From NCBI RefSeq assembly GCF_028285715.1, contig NZ_JANQOO010000017.1, positions 62,001 through 126,000 on the forward strand: a stretch of 64,000 bases of DNA. Direction: 5' to 3'. A program made the position numbers and the translations under genes. Of the stretch, positions 1 to 7,907 are shown one piece after another; positions within the stretch are counted from its first letter, which is position 1, and each line of letters begins with the position of its first letter. Under the pieces are notes generated by a model. It saw nothing but the letters and a program-made list of their open reading frames with translations, was not told where the DNA came from and ran no database searches. This DNA is from Ulvibacterium sp. GTDB taxonomy: Bacteria; Bacteroidota; Bacteroidia; Flavobacteriales; Flavobacteriaceae.

Positions 1-2
1 TT

Positions 3-692
3 GTAGTAGATTCCTACAGTACAGATGGTACCTACGAGTTTTTACAGAATCATTCCAAAGTAAGGGTCATACAACATCCTTTCTCCAATTTTACCCTTCA
101 AAAATCCTTTGCCCTAAAGCAGGCTTCCCATGATTGGGTATTGTTTTTGGACGCGGACGAGGTGGTTTCCGAAGAATTAAAATTGGAGGTAATCGATACG
201 GTAAATAGCAATAAAGACCATGCTGCATATTGGTTCTACAGAAAATTTATGTTTCAGGATAGTCCATTGTATTTCAGTGGGTGGCAGACAGATAAGAACT
301 ACAGACTATTCCGAAAAAGCAAGGCCCGATTTTCCGATAAAAAAATAGTCCACGAGACATTGGTGGTGGATGGTACCTGCGCTATTTTCAAAGAAAAATT
401 AACACATTATTGCTACAAGAATTACGAGGATTACAAAGCGAAAATGTTAAAATATGGACGCTTAAAGGCCAAGGAGGATTTTTATAGGGAGCGAAGATTC
501 AGTTTTCTATCATTGATTTTTAAGCCTCTATGGAAATTTTTCAACCACTATTTCCTTCGTTTAGGTATCCTGGACGGTAAAAACGGCATAATCATTTGCT
601 ACCTGAATGCTTTGAGCGATTTGGAAAGATATCGCGAGCTAAAAAAATTGGAAAAAAAGAACGAATTGGCCTACTACTTGGTAATGCCGTAA
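3..692 (+). CDS. Glycosyltransferase family 2, WaaE/KdtX-like (5' end outside window)
   Basis: This is the C-terminal part of a family 2 glycosyltransferase; the reading frame is open from the first bases of the window, so the start lies upstream. Visible GT-A elements are VDSYSTDGT (nucleotide-binding strand) and FLDADE, the DxD-type metal site. The C-terminal half is basic and aromatic (KPLWKFFNHYF, then GKNGIIICY), as in the lipopolysaccharide inner-core beta-glucosyltransferases of the WaaE/KdtX type. Known members add a hexose to the LPS core at the inner face of the membrane; the sugar used here is unknown. It converges with the next glycosyltransferase, and the two stop codons overlap by 19 bp. 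The surface-glycan neighbours agree with the call. Confidence 0.85.
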   Translation, partial: VVDSYSTDGTYEFLQNHSKVRVIQHPFSNFTLQKSFALKQASHDWVLFLDADEVVSEELKLEVIDTVNSNKDHAAYWFYRKFMFQDSPLYFSGWQTDKNYRLFRKSKARFSDKKIVHETLVVDGTCAIFKEKLTHYCYKNYEDYKAKMLKYGRLKAKEDFYRERRFSFLSLIFKPLWKFFNHYFLRLGILDGKNGIIICYLNALSDLERYRELKKLEKKNELAYYLVMP

Positions 693-1486
693 TAGGTCCA
701 TACACTTTTTTTCTGTCTTACTTCCTTACGGATTACCTGATTCTTGGCAATGGCCTCCGGTGTTCTGTACCCCCGCTCATGATCTAGATGAACACAGACG
801 GCACTATAGCGTAATTGCTTTGATCGTACGCCAAAATTGAAAAGACGCTCACCAAATTCGCGGTCCTCACCTCCGTATTGCATTCGCTCATCAAATCCGT
901 TGACATTGAGAATATCTTTCTTCCATCCTGACGAATTATGGCCGTTCCAACTGGCATTGGTCGGTGTAAATGTGTTGAACAAGGTAGATATGAACCCTTT
1001 AGCCGTCAATTTGTTATTCTTGAATGTCTTTGGGATACCTTTTTCCTTTAGCCATTGAATGTTGAAACAATTCTGCATTTCAATATCCTTCAAGGTAATA
1101 GCCCTCGAAATATTCATAGGCAACATATAATATCCCCCGGAAATAAAATAACCAGGTTCTTTGTTGATGTAGTGGACCTGTACAAAATCCTCACGGGGAA
1201 TGCAGTCCCCATCCGTCATGATAATATATTCTGTGCTGGTTGCCTGGATCGCCTTGTTTAAAATCCTGCACTTTTGAAATCCATCATCCTCCTGCCATAC
1301 ATGATGTATGGGAAAACTTACCTTTTCACGTATTTGCTCTATGAGTTCCTTGGTTTCCCGACCGGAACCGTCATCGGCGATAACGACCTCAAAATCCTTA
1401 TAGGTCTGGCATTGAAACCCCCATAAAACCTTTTGCAGCCATTCCGGTTTGTTATAGGTACTTATGATTACACTGACCGTGCTCAA
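674..1486 (-). CDS. Glycosyltransferase family 2 with galactosyltransferase-like C-terminal domain
   Basis: The protein opens with VSVIISTYNKPEWL and has VVIADDGSG and MTDGDC, the GT-A nucleotide-sugar and DxD-type metal sites. It ends with a region around FDERMQYGGEDREFGERL that resembles the galactosyltransferase C-terminal domain (Glyco_transf_7C). It probably extends an LPS or other surface glycan; donor and acceptor are unknown. The frame is open to an ATG at 1600, but I chose the TTG at 1486 for two reasons: the conserved GT2 fold begins right after it, and a good minus-strand promoter ends at 1516, so a start at 1600 would lie upstream of the transcript. Divergent from the sialyltransferase-like gene; overlaps its other neighbour tail to tail. 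Confidence 0.85.
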   Translation of the reverse strand: MSTVSVIISTYNKPEWLQKVLWGFQCQTYKDFEVVIADDGSGRETKELIEQIREKVSFPIHHVWQEDDGFQKCRILNKAIQATSTEYIIMTDGDCIPREDFVQVHYINKEPGYFISGGYYMLPMNISRAITLKDIEMQNCFNIQWLKEKGIPKTFKNNKLTAKGFISTLFNTFTPTNASWNGHNSSGWKKDILNVNGFDERMQYGGEDREFGERLFNFGVRSKQLRYSAVCVHLDHERGYRTPEAIAKNQVIRKEVRQKKSVWTYYGITK

Positions 1487-1497
1487 GCTATTTTCCT

Positions 1498-1505
1498 TAA
1501 ATTTG
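1498..1505 (+). promoter_or_regulatory. -7 box of the nonulosonate cassette promoter
   Basis: TAAATTTG matches the Bacteroidota -7 consensus TAnnTTTG at every fixed position. It lies 24 bp before the proposed TTG start at 1529. No TTG sits at the expected -33 distance, so it may be weak or activator dependent. It is interleaved with the divergent minus-strand promoter at 1516-1545. Confidence 0.45.
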
Positions 1506-1515
1506 TCCAACTTTA

Positions 1516-1545
1516 CAAATGTAGTTTTTTGAGTTCCATCTCCAA
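1516..1545 (-). promoter_or_regulatory. Promoter for the minus-strand glycosyltransferase
   Basis: Read on the minus strand this is TTG (1545-1543), a 19 bp spacer, then TACATTTG (1523-1516), a full match to the Bacteroidota consensus TTG-N17-21-TAnnTTTG. It predicts a transcript start near 1509 and supports the TTG start codon at 1486. Confidence 0.6.
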
Positions 1546-2608
1546 TATAAATCCAAAAAATTCTATTGGCCGAACCTATGTCGGTTCTACAATCTACCAC
1601 GTTTATCTGTCCATATTACATATTATCCGAGATTCGGCATATCACCCGGACAATTACGGAAACAATCTTTTGTTCTTGGTTGAAAGTACGCCCATGATAG
1701 AGACCTTGATTCCCAATCTAAAAAAGCGATTTTTTAGGGATGTACATATTATTTCCGAACGTAAAGATCATGTAGCGGATCTGGGGAAATTTGATTATTC
1801 CTTTCGCAGAAAGAAAAAGCTACCCCCTTATTTAGAAGAGAAACATCCCATTTTAAAGAAGGAAAAGGCATTTATTGAATCATCGGACCTTTATCTGTGC
1901 GATACGGATTCCTCCAAGAGTTATTTTCTATACCTGTTCGGCAAAAAGGATATTAAAATGATCGAGGATGGTGCACGAACCTACAATCAAAGGCATAGTT
2001 TTTTTGAGCAGTTGATCAAGCAGTACCTTACAAAAACCCCTGTTGGTGGAGGTTTCGATAAGGAAATCAAGACTATTTTTGCGCAATTTCCGGATAGGTT
2101 ACCCCAACCACTGCAAAAAAAGGCCGAACAACTTAACATCAAAAAAGAAACAAAGAAACTGGACGAGGCCACAAAAAATGAAATCTTCGAAATTTTTCTT
2201 TCCCAGGATGCCTTTACGATAGAAGGGCAAAATAACGCTTTGATACTTAGCCAGCCCATTTCCGAAGACAAAGTGGTTAAAAGTGAGTCGGATAAAATAA
2301 AAATCTATGCGGATGTAATCTCCAAGGTGCCGAAAAATATGAATATTGTCTTAAAGGTGCACCCAAGGGAAACGACCCAATACAAGGAATATTTCACCGA
2401 TATCGTTGTCCTTCCAGCCCTGTTCCCTATTGAAATTTTGGGTCTTAGGGAGGGGTTTTATTTTGAACAGGGCTATACCCTTTTCTCTACGGCACTCTCC
2501 AATTTGGAAATTGTAAAGGAGCGGTTTTTTCTAGGTAAGGATTATTTGGATAAATTTACCGTTAAGGCTACCCGAAATCTAATTGAAAACATGGTCGTGG
2601 ACCAATAA
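1529..2608 (+). CDS. Sialyltransferase-like glycosyltransferase (GT52/polysialyltransferase type)
   Basis: The protein carries the motifs shared by bacterial sialyltransferases of families GT38, GT52, GT80 and GT97: a D/E-D/E-G motif (MIEDGARTY, about residues 146-148), an HP motif (LKVHPRE, about 278-279) and a late serine/threonine motif (LFSTALS, about 320). In known members the first supplies the general base and the HP motif binds the CMP moiety of CMP-sialic acid. It is followed after 8 bp by the CMP-sugar synthetase and then the synthase, which strongly supports transfer of a CMP-nonulosonic acid to a surface glycan. The frame is open from an ATG at 1433, inside the divergent gene; the TTG at 1529 sits just downstream of a -7 box and is my preferred start. 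Linkage and acceptor are unknown. Confidence 0.8.
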   Translation: MSSISNINPKNSIGRTYVGSTIYHVYLSILHIIRDSAYHPDNYGNNLLFLVESTPMIETLIPNLKKRFFRDVHIISERKDHVADLGKFDYSFRRKKKLPPYLEEKHPILKKEKAFIESSDLYLCDTDSSKSYFLYLFGKKDIKMIEDGARTYNQRHSFFEQLIKQYLTKTPVGGGFDKEIKTIFAQFPDRLPQPLQKKAEQLNIKKETKKLDEATKNEIFEIFLSQDAFTIEGQNNALILSQPISEDKVVKSESDKIKIYADVISKVPKNMNIVLKVHPRETTQYKEYFTDIVVLPALFPIEILGLREGFYFEQGYTLFSTALSNLEIVKERFFLGKDYLDKFTVKATRNLIENMVVDQ

Positions 2609-2616
2609 CTCAGCAT

Positions 2617-3786
2617 ATGACTAAATCGATAGGATTCATTCCCCTTAGAAAAAACTCCAAAGGTATTCCGGGCAAGAATAAGAAAAAACTGCTGGGCAGA
2701 CCTTTGTTTACTTGGGTTTTGACCGAGGCCATTTTTTCCAATTTGGATGAGGTTTTCGTTTTTACGGACGATATGGGAATTATAGAATATGTAAACACCC
2801 ATTTTAATTGGTCGGCCAAGGTAAAGTGTCTAGAACGGTCTTCGGAAAATGCCTCGGACACAGCTTCGACTGAGGCCGCCATGCTGGAGTTTTGTGAAAA
2901 AGTAGAAACAAATTTTGATGTTTTCTGCTTACTGCAGGCCACATCGCCCTTGACGCAAAGAACGGATATTGACCGAGGGTTGGAAAAATTGCAAAAGGAA
3001 GGATATGATGCCGTTTTAAGTGTGGTAAACACGCATAGGTTTACCTGGTCCAAGGATGGGAAACCACGGAATTATGATGTTTACAAGCGTCCTCGTCGAC
3101 AGGATTTTGAAGGTCTGCTCATAGAGAACGGCGCCGTATATTGTACGACCAAATCTGGTTTGTTGACCTCCAAAAATCGATTAAGCGGAAAAATCGGCCT
3201 TATAGAAATGTCGGAGGATACGTTAGTTGAAATCGATTCTGAAACTGATTGGCAAGTAGTGGAGCAACTATTGATTTCAAATTTTAAACACAATAAATCA
3301 GCACAACGTATCAATTATTTGATTTTGGACGTGGATGGGGTATTTACGGATGGCCGGGTAACCTTCAATAGCGAAGGGGAATTCTCCAAAGTATTTGATA
3401 TGCGAGATGGAATGGGACTCGAAATATTGAGACAACATGGTGTACAGGTCATGGTAATGACCTCCGAGAATTCCGACGTTGTAGCGCAACGCATGAAAAA
3501 ATTAAAGATAGAGGATGTCTTTCTTGGTATAAAGGACAAGTATTCCTGTTTAGAGGATATTTGTTCGGAACGGAACATTTCCTCTAAGGAAATTGCATAT
3601 ATCGGTGATGATATAAACGACCTTAGCAACATGCTTAGGGCGGGCTGGTCCCTTTGCCCTTCCAATGCTACCAGGCCCATTCAATTCCATGCGGATATCG
3701 TTTTGAAAAACAAATCGGCCGAAGGTGCTATCCGTGAGGCATCGGAATTTATTATCAATTATAACCTAAGATTTAATGACCTATAA
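2617..3786 (+). CDS. neuA: CMP-nonulosonate (acylneuraminate) cytidylyltransferase fused to KdsC-like HAD phosphatase
   Basis: Two domains are visible. Residues 1-225 form a CMP-sialic-acid synthetase: P-loop-like RKNSKGIPGKN at 11-21, LQATSPL at 106-112, and ENGAVY near 170. Residues 233-389 form a KdsC-type HAD phosphatase: LDVDGVFTDG with the nucleophile pair D238/D240, the motif II region VMTSEN, a lysine near IKDKY, and GDDINDL. The first domain would activate a nine-carbon 2-keto acid with CTP; the second would remove a sugar phosphate, as in the animal-type and Bacteroides KDN 9-phosphate routes. Animal CMAS proteins carry a related C-terminal module without being obligate phosphatases, so activity must be tested. 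The stop overlaps the synthase start by 11 bp, implying translational coupling. Confidence 0.9.
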   Translation: MTKSIGFIPLRKNSKGIPGKNKKKLLGRPLFTWVLTEAIFSNLDEVFVFTDDMGIIEYVNTHFNWSAKVKCLERSSENASDTASTEAAMLEFCEKVETNFDVFCLLQATSPLTQRTDIDRGLEKLQKEGYDAVLSVVNTHRFTWSKDGKPRNYDVYKRPRRQDFEGLLIENGAVYCTTKSGLLTSKNRLSGKIGLIEMSEDTLVEIDSETDWQVVEQLLISNFKHNKSAQRINYLILDVDGVFTDGRVTFNSEGEFSKVFDMRDGMGLEILRQHGVQVMVMTSENSDVVAQRMKKLKIEDVFLGIKDKYSCLEDICSERNISSKEIAYIGDDINDLSNMLRAGWSLCPSNATRPIQFHADIVLKNKSAEGAIREASEFIINYNLRFNDL

Positions 3787-4645
3787 AGAGCCCTATATTA
3801 TAGCGGAAATTGGCTGCAATCACAAAGGCGATATGAAGATTGCCAAGGAACTCATTAACATGGCCAAGATTTTTGGTAATGCCAATGCCGTAAAATTTCA
3901 AAAAAGAAATAATCGCGAACTCCTTACCAAGGAACAGTACAATGCGCCGCATCCGAATCCAATAAATTCCTACGGTGATACCTATGGTGCGCATCGAGAA
4001 TTTTTGGAATTTGACATTGACCAACACCGAGAACTTAAGGAATATTGCGAAGAAATTGGCATTACGTACTCTACCTCGGTCTGGGAGATCACCTCCGCTA
4101 GGGAAATGGCAAGCTTGGAACCGGACTTTCTCAAAATTCCTTCCGCATGCAATAACAATTTTGAGATGTTAGGCTGGTTGTGTGATAACTACCAAGGGGA
4201 AATCCATGTTTCAACCGGGATGACCACCAAGGATGAAATTGAGAACCTCGTTGATTTTTTTGATATTCAAGGTCGAGGGAAAGATGTAGTGGTATACAAT
4301 TGCACCTCCGGTTATCCGGTCCCTTTTGAGGATATTTGTTTACTGGATATTGTAAAACTTCGGGGGAAATACGGGAATAAGGTAAAGAGCATAGGATTTT
4401 CCGGTCATCATTTAGGTATTGCCGTGGACGTTGCGGCCTTTACTCTCGGAGCCCATATCATTGAACGGCATTTTACCTTGGATCGAACCTGGAAAGGTAC
4501 CGACCATGCCGCATCATTGGAGCCCATGGGATTGCGGAAATTATGCCGAGATCTTAGGGCAACCCATAAGGCATTGACGTATAAGAAAAAAGATATCCTA
4601 GATATTGAAAAAGTACAGCGGGACAAATTAAAATATCAAAAATAA
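3776..4645 (+). CDS. neuB: Nonulosonate (sialic acid / KDN-type) synthase lacking SAF domain
   Basis: This is a NeuB-family TIM-barrel synthase that would condense phosphoenolpyruvate with a hexose or its 6-phosphate. Family marks include AEIGCNHKGD (9-18), VKFQKR, VSTGMTT, GFSGHHLG and HFTLD..KGTDHAASLEP. At 289 residues it stops after the barrel. Canonical bacterial NeuB proteins are about 340-350 residues with a C-terminal SAF (antifreeze-like) domain that contributes to the partner active site. Short versions are known among 9-phosphate synthases of the Bacteroides KDN pathway, which fits the phosphatase fused to the upstream gene. The start overlaps that gene by 11 bp. No epimerase (NeuC-like) or ManNAc kinase is in the window, so the precursor is unresolved. 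Confidence 0.88.
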   Translation: MTYKEPYIIAEIGCNHKGDMKIAKELINMAKIFGNANAVKFQKRNNRELLTKEQYNAPHPNPINSYGDTYGAHREFLEFDIDQHRELKEYCEEIGITYSTSVWEITSAREMASLEPDFLKIPSACNNNFEMLGWLCDNYQGEIHVSTGMTTKDEIENLVDFFDIQGRGKDVVVYNCTSGYPVPFEDICLLDIVKLRGKYGNKVKSIGFSGHHLGIAVDVAAFTLGAHIIERHFTLDRTWKGTDHAASLEPMGLRKLCRDLRATHKALTYKKKDILDIEKVQRDKLKYQK

Positions 4646-4759
4646 TCGGTAGTTTTCGATGCTTTTGATTTAAAAAACCAACCCTTTCGTCAGGTACAGA
4701 TCATTACTTTTAACCCCTTTACCTGTCTCATAATGGCACTTTCCGAAATGGTATACTAA

Positions 4760-6187
4760 ATGGAACAACAAAACCACAAGAAGGTACTTATAAATCCAGT
4801 TTTTACCACGATTGCCGACGCTGCCAAGGAACTTGGGGTAGACACTTATGTAATAGGTGGTTTTGTACGGGATTATTTGCTGGACAGGGGTATTCCCAAG
4901 GATATCGATATTGTTGCCGTTGGAAGCGGTATAGATCTTGCCAAAAGGGTTGCTTCCCTTCTTCCCGGCAACCCCAAAGTTTCCGTATTCAAGAATTTTG
5001 GCACCGCTATGATAAATCATAAGGGGCAGGAATTGGAGTTTGTAGGGGCGCGAAAAGAAAGTTATCATAGGGAAAGCCGGAAACCGGTGGTTGAGGACGG
5101 TACCCTGGCAGAGGACCAAAAGCGAAGGGACTTTACCATTAACGCCTTGGCGCTATCCTTAAATGAAGAAGACTTCGGCACTTTGTTGGATCCGTTCAAT
5201 GGCTTGGGCGATCTTACTCGAAAACTGATCCGAACCCCATTGGAACCGGGAATTACCTATTCCGATGATCCCTTACGAATGATGCGGGCCATTCGGTTCG
5301 CTACACAATTGGGATTTACAATCCATAGCGACTCCCTTGCGGCCATTATCGAACATAAACAACGTATTAAAATCATCTCCCAGGAACGGATTGTGGACGA
5401 ACTCCATAAAATCTTGGGAAGTGAAAAACCTTCGGCCGGTTTTGCCTCGTTGTATGAAACAGGACTTCTGCAATACATACTTCCGGAACTTAAGGCCTTG
5501 GAAGGTATCGAGGAAGTTGAAGGCCAACGTCATAAAGATAATTTTTGGCATACCTTGGAAGTTGTGGACAACATTGCCAAGACCACCGAAAACCTTTGGT
5601 TGCGCTGGGCGGCCTTATTGCACGATATAGGTAAAGCTCCTACTAAAAGATTCCATAAAAGAATTGGCTGGACCTTCCATGGTCATGAATTTGTGGGCTC
5701 CAAAATGGTGTATGCCCTGTTTAAAAGGCTCCGTATGCCCCTGAACGAAAAGATGAAGTTTGTGCAAAAAATGGTACGTATGAGTTCCAGACCTATTATA
5801 CTTTCCGAGGACTTTGTCACAGATTCCGCAGTTCGTCGGCTTATCTTCGATGCAGGGGATCACCTAGAAGACCTGATGACCCTGTGTGAAGCGGATATAA
5901 CTACCAAAAATCCGAGGAAGCAACGAAAATATAAAAACAACTTTAAGCTGGTACGCCAAAAAATAGTTGAAGTCGAGGAACGTGATCATGTGCGCAATTT
6001 TCAACCTCCTATCGGCGGGGAGGAAATCATGCAGACTTTTGGCCTAAAACCTTCCAGGGAAATTGGCATCCTAAAAGAGGCCATCAAGGAGGCTATTTTG
6101 GAGGGTGTTATCCCCAATGAATATAGCGCCGCCCAAAATTATATGCTTCAAAAAGGAAATGAAATGGGCTTAAAAGCTAAAATATAA
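4760..6187 (+). CDS. cca: CCA tRNA nucleotidyltransferase with HD domain
   Basis: A class II tRNA nucleotidyltransferase, which adds or repairs the 3' CCA of tRNA. Visible motifs are [11 protein letters not shown] (about 31-41), the catalytic DIDIV, the [11 protein letters not shown] motif that reads the sugar, and the [19 protein letters not shown] helix region. A C-terminal HD phosphohydrolase domain follows (HDIGK near residue 290), as in many bacterial enzymes; in characterised proteins it has metal-dependent phosphatase or phosphodiesterase activity. Length, 475 residues, is normal for the HD-containing form. The 114 bp upstream hold no clear promoter box, so it may be read with the nonulosonate cassette or from a weaker promoter. 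Confidence 0.95.
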   Translation: MEQQNHKKVLINPVFTTIADAAKELGVDTYVIGGFVRDYLLDRGIPKDIDIVAVGSGIDLAKRVASLLPGNPKVSVFKNFGTAMINHKGQELEFVGARKESYHRESRKPVVEDGTLAEDQKRRDFTINALALSLNEEDFGTLLDPFNGLGDLTRKLIRTPLEPGITYSDDPLRMMRAIRFATQLGFTIHSDSLAAIIEHKQRIKIISQERIVDELHKILGSEKPSAGFASLYETGLLQYILPELKALEGIEEVEGQRHKDNFWHTLEVVDNIAKTTENLWLRWAALLHDIGKAPTKRFHKRIGWTFHGHEFVGSKMVYALFKRLRMPLNEKMKFVQKMVRMSSRPIILSEDFVTDSAVRRLIFDAGDHLEDLMTLCEADITTKNPRKQRKYKNNFKLVRQKIVEVEERDHVRNFQPPIGGEEIMQTFGLKPSREIGILKEAIKEAILEGVIPNEYSAAQNYMLQKGNEMGLKAKI

Positions 6188-6212
6188 AGCAGAAAATCCA
6201 CAAAGTATAGTT

Positions 6213-6239
6213 TTGATTCTCCATACTGACGTAATTTTG
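6213..6239 (+). promoter_or_regulatory. Probable ctaA promoter
   Basis: TTG (6213-6215), a 16 bp spacer and TAATTTTG (6232-6239). The -7 box is a full match, but the spacer is one base shorter than the usual 17-21. It lies 28 bp before the ctaA ATG. Confidence 0.45.
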
Positions 6240-6267
6240 CAACGTACAGAACCGGATATCTCTTTTT

Positions 6268-7299
6268 ATGCATAAAAGATTTAGAAAAATTGCCAAAGTC
6301 TCCTTGGTGTTGGTGTACCTGGTCATCATAGCAGGGGCGGTAGTGCGGATGACGGGCAGTGGTATGGGTTGTCCTGATTGGCCAAAGTGTTTTGGATATT
6401 ACATTCCACCGACCCAGGAATCCGAACTGCAATGGCAAGCGGAAAAGACATACAAAAAAGGGCAAGTAATTATTCGAGATGAAACCCTTTTGGTAGCGGA
6501 AACGGATTTTATGACCTCCTCCGCTTTTGAGGAGGAAAACTGGACGGCCTACACCAAACATGATTACGCCATTTTTAACCCATGGCATACTTGGATAGAG
6601 TTTATTAATCGGCTTTTTGGAGCGTTGGCCGGCTTGGCTACTTTCATTCTGGCCATCTTCTCTTTAAAATACTGGAAAAGAACAAAGTGGATTCCTATTT
6701 TTTCATGGCTGGTGGTATTTGGCATGGGATTTCAGGCATGGTTGGGCGCCACTGTCGTTTACTCGGTATTGGAGCCGGTTAAGATTACACTTCATATGGT
6801 CATGGCATTGGTCATTGTGGCCTTGATACTATATGTGATATATTTATCAAAAAAAGAAATACCGGCATTCCCGTATGACCGTACCACATTTGCCATTTTA
6901 ACTTCCGCTCTTTTACTTACCATAGTACAAGTTGTATTAGGTACCCAGGTGCGACAATTTGTGGACGAGCAAATAGACTTGGTCGGTGAAAACCCGTATT
7001 TATGGTTGCAGGACCCTTCCTTTCAATTCTATGTACATCGATCATTCTCCATAGTAGTTGTCCTGATCAATTTGTATGTAGCGTATCGTATCTACAAATT
7101 AAGCTTGAACCTTGCCAAAATCAATTGGGTCCTTTTGATCTTATTGGCCGAAGTTATTACCGGAATGGCCATGTATTATTGGGATTTCCCCTTTGCCAGT
7201 CAGCCTTTGCATCTGGTACTGGCTTCCCTGCTTTTTGGAGTTCAGTTTTATTTGGTACTGGAAACCTATAATTTCAAAAGAAGTCCCAAATCTTTGTAA
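6268..7299 (+). CDS. ctaA: Heme A synthase (COX15/CtaA family)
   Basis: A membrane protein with about eight transmembrane helices that oxidises the C8 methyl group of heme O to make heme A for aa3-type cytochrome oxidase. Family marks are VRMTGSGMGCPDWPKC in the first loop (C35 and C41) and conserved histidines in WHTWIEF (H107), TLHMVMA, FYVHRS and SQPLHLVLA that would ligate the two hemes. The position often written as EYxHR is EFINR here (N114), with a histidine four residues before the glutamate, an arrangement also seen in other family members as far as I recall. The first periplasmic loop is long (about residues 46-98). No oxidase genes are adjacent. Confidence 0.92.
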   Translation: MHKRFRKIAKVSLVLVYLVIIAGAVVRMTGSGMGCPDWPKCFGYYIPPTQESELQWQAEKTYKKGQVIIRDETLLVAETDFMTSSAFEEENWTAYTKHDYAIFNPWHTWIEFINRLFGALAGLATFILAIFSLKYWKRTKWIPIFSWLVVFGMGFQAWLGATVVYSVLEPVKITLHMVMALVIVALILYVIYLSKKEIPAFPYDRTTFAILTSALLLTIVQVVLGTQVRQFVDEQIDLVGENPYLWLQDPSFQFYVHRSFSIVVVLINLYVAYRIYKLSLNLAKINWVLLILLAEVITGMAMYYWDFPFASQPLHLVLASLLFGVQFYLVLETYNFKRSPKSL

Positions 7300-7304
7300 C
7301 TTTG
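7297..7304 (+). promoter_or_regulatory. -7 box before the pRiA4b ORF-3-like gene
   Basis: TAACTTTG, a full match to TAnnTTTG. It begins in the ctaA stop codon and lies 24 bp before the next ATG. There is no TTG at the -33 distance, so support is moderate. Confidence 0.35.
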
Positions 7305-7328
7305 CCTTCACCCAAAAAGTGAAAGCAA

Positions 7329-7823
7329 ATGATTTATAAAATCAGGATAATCCTGGATGCAGAGGAGGATATTTTCCGGGATTTGGAGATCAGCGCGGAA
7401 AACACCTTGGAAGATTTTCACAACGCGATAACCCAATCCTTTGGCTTTTTAGGTAGTGAAATGGCCTCTTTTTATACTTGCGACGATAATTGGAACCAAG
7501 ATGAGGAAATAGCCCTTTTTGATATGACCGAAAACGGCTCGGACGTTCGCCTTATGAACGAAACTTTTTTGGAGGACATCCTTACCGAAAAGACCCCAAA
7601 ACTTATCTATGTATATGATTTCCTTAATATGTGGACCTTTTTTGTAGAATTGGCCGATATCGTAAAAAAAGAAGATGGACGATCGTATCCCAATCTGCTA
7701 TTCAGCTTTGGTGAACTACCGGAAAATCCACCTGAAAAAAACTTTAAATCCGACCCCAAGTTTGATTTTGAGGACACTTTTGAGAATTATGATGATCTTG
7801 ACTTTGACGAGAACTGGAATTGA
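7329..7823 (+). CDS. Plasmid pRiA4b ORF-3-like family protein
   Basis: A 164-residue acidic protein. The N-terminal half (YKIRIILDAEEDIFRDLEISAENTLEDFHNAI followed by QSFGF) matches the pRiA4b ORF-3-like fold (PF07929), a family named from a plasmid and found near insertion elements but common in chromosomes. Its biochemical role is unknown. The last 25 residues are mostly aspartate, glutamate and aromatic residues (FDFEDTFENYDDLDFDENW), probably disordered. No transposase is nearby, so there is no sign of mobility here. It sits between ctaA and the nucleoid-associated protein on the same strand. Confidence 0.75.
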   Translation: MIYKIRIILDAEEDIFRDLEISAENTLEDFHNAITQSFGFLGSEMASFYTCDDNWNQDEEIALFDMTENGSDVRLMNETFLEDILTEKTPKLIYVYDFLNMWTFFVELADIVKKEDGRSYPNLLFSFGELPENPPEKNFKSDPKFDFEDTFENYDDLDFDENWN

Positions 7824-7907
7824 TCATCTCGGTAATTCACCACTATTTTTCCGCTGACCTTTTCTGTATTTTAATCCTTACGCCTAACCCAAAACATCAT
7901 CCGTACA

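Noticed and set aside
674-1600. ATG at 1600 as start of the minus-strand glycosyltransferase
   Set aside because: It precedes the predicted transcript start near 1509 and would overlap the divergent gene; the extra 38 residues do not resemble the GT2 N-terminus.
7329-7823. Possible insertion-sequence cargo (pRiA4b ORF-3-like)
   Set aside because: No transposase, terminal repeats or target-site duplication nearby; the gene lies in an ordinary chromosomal context.
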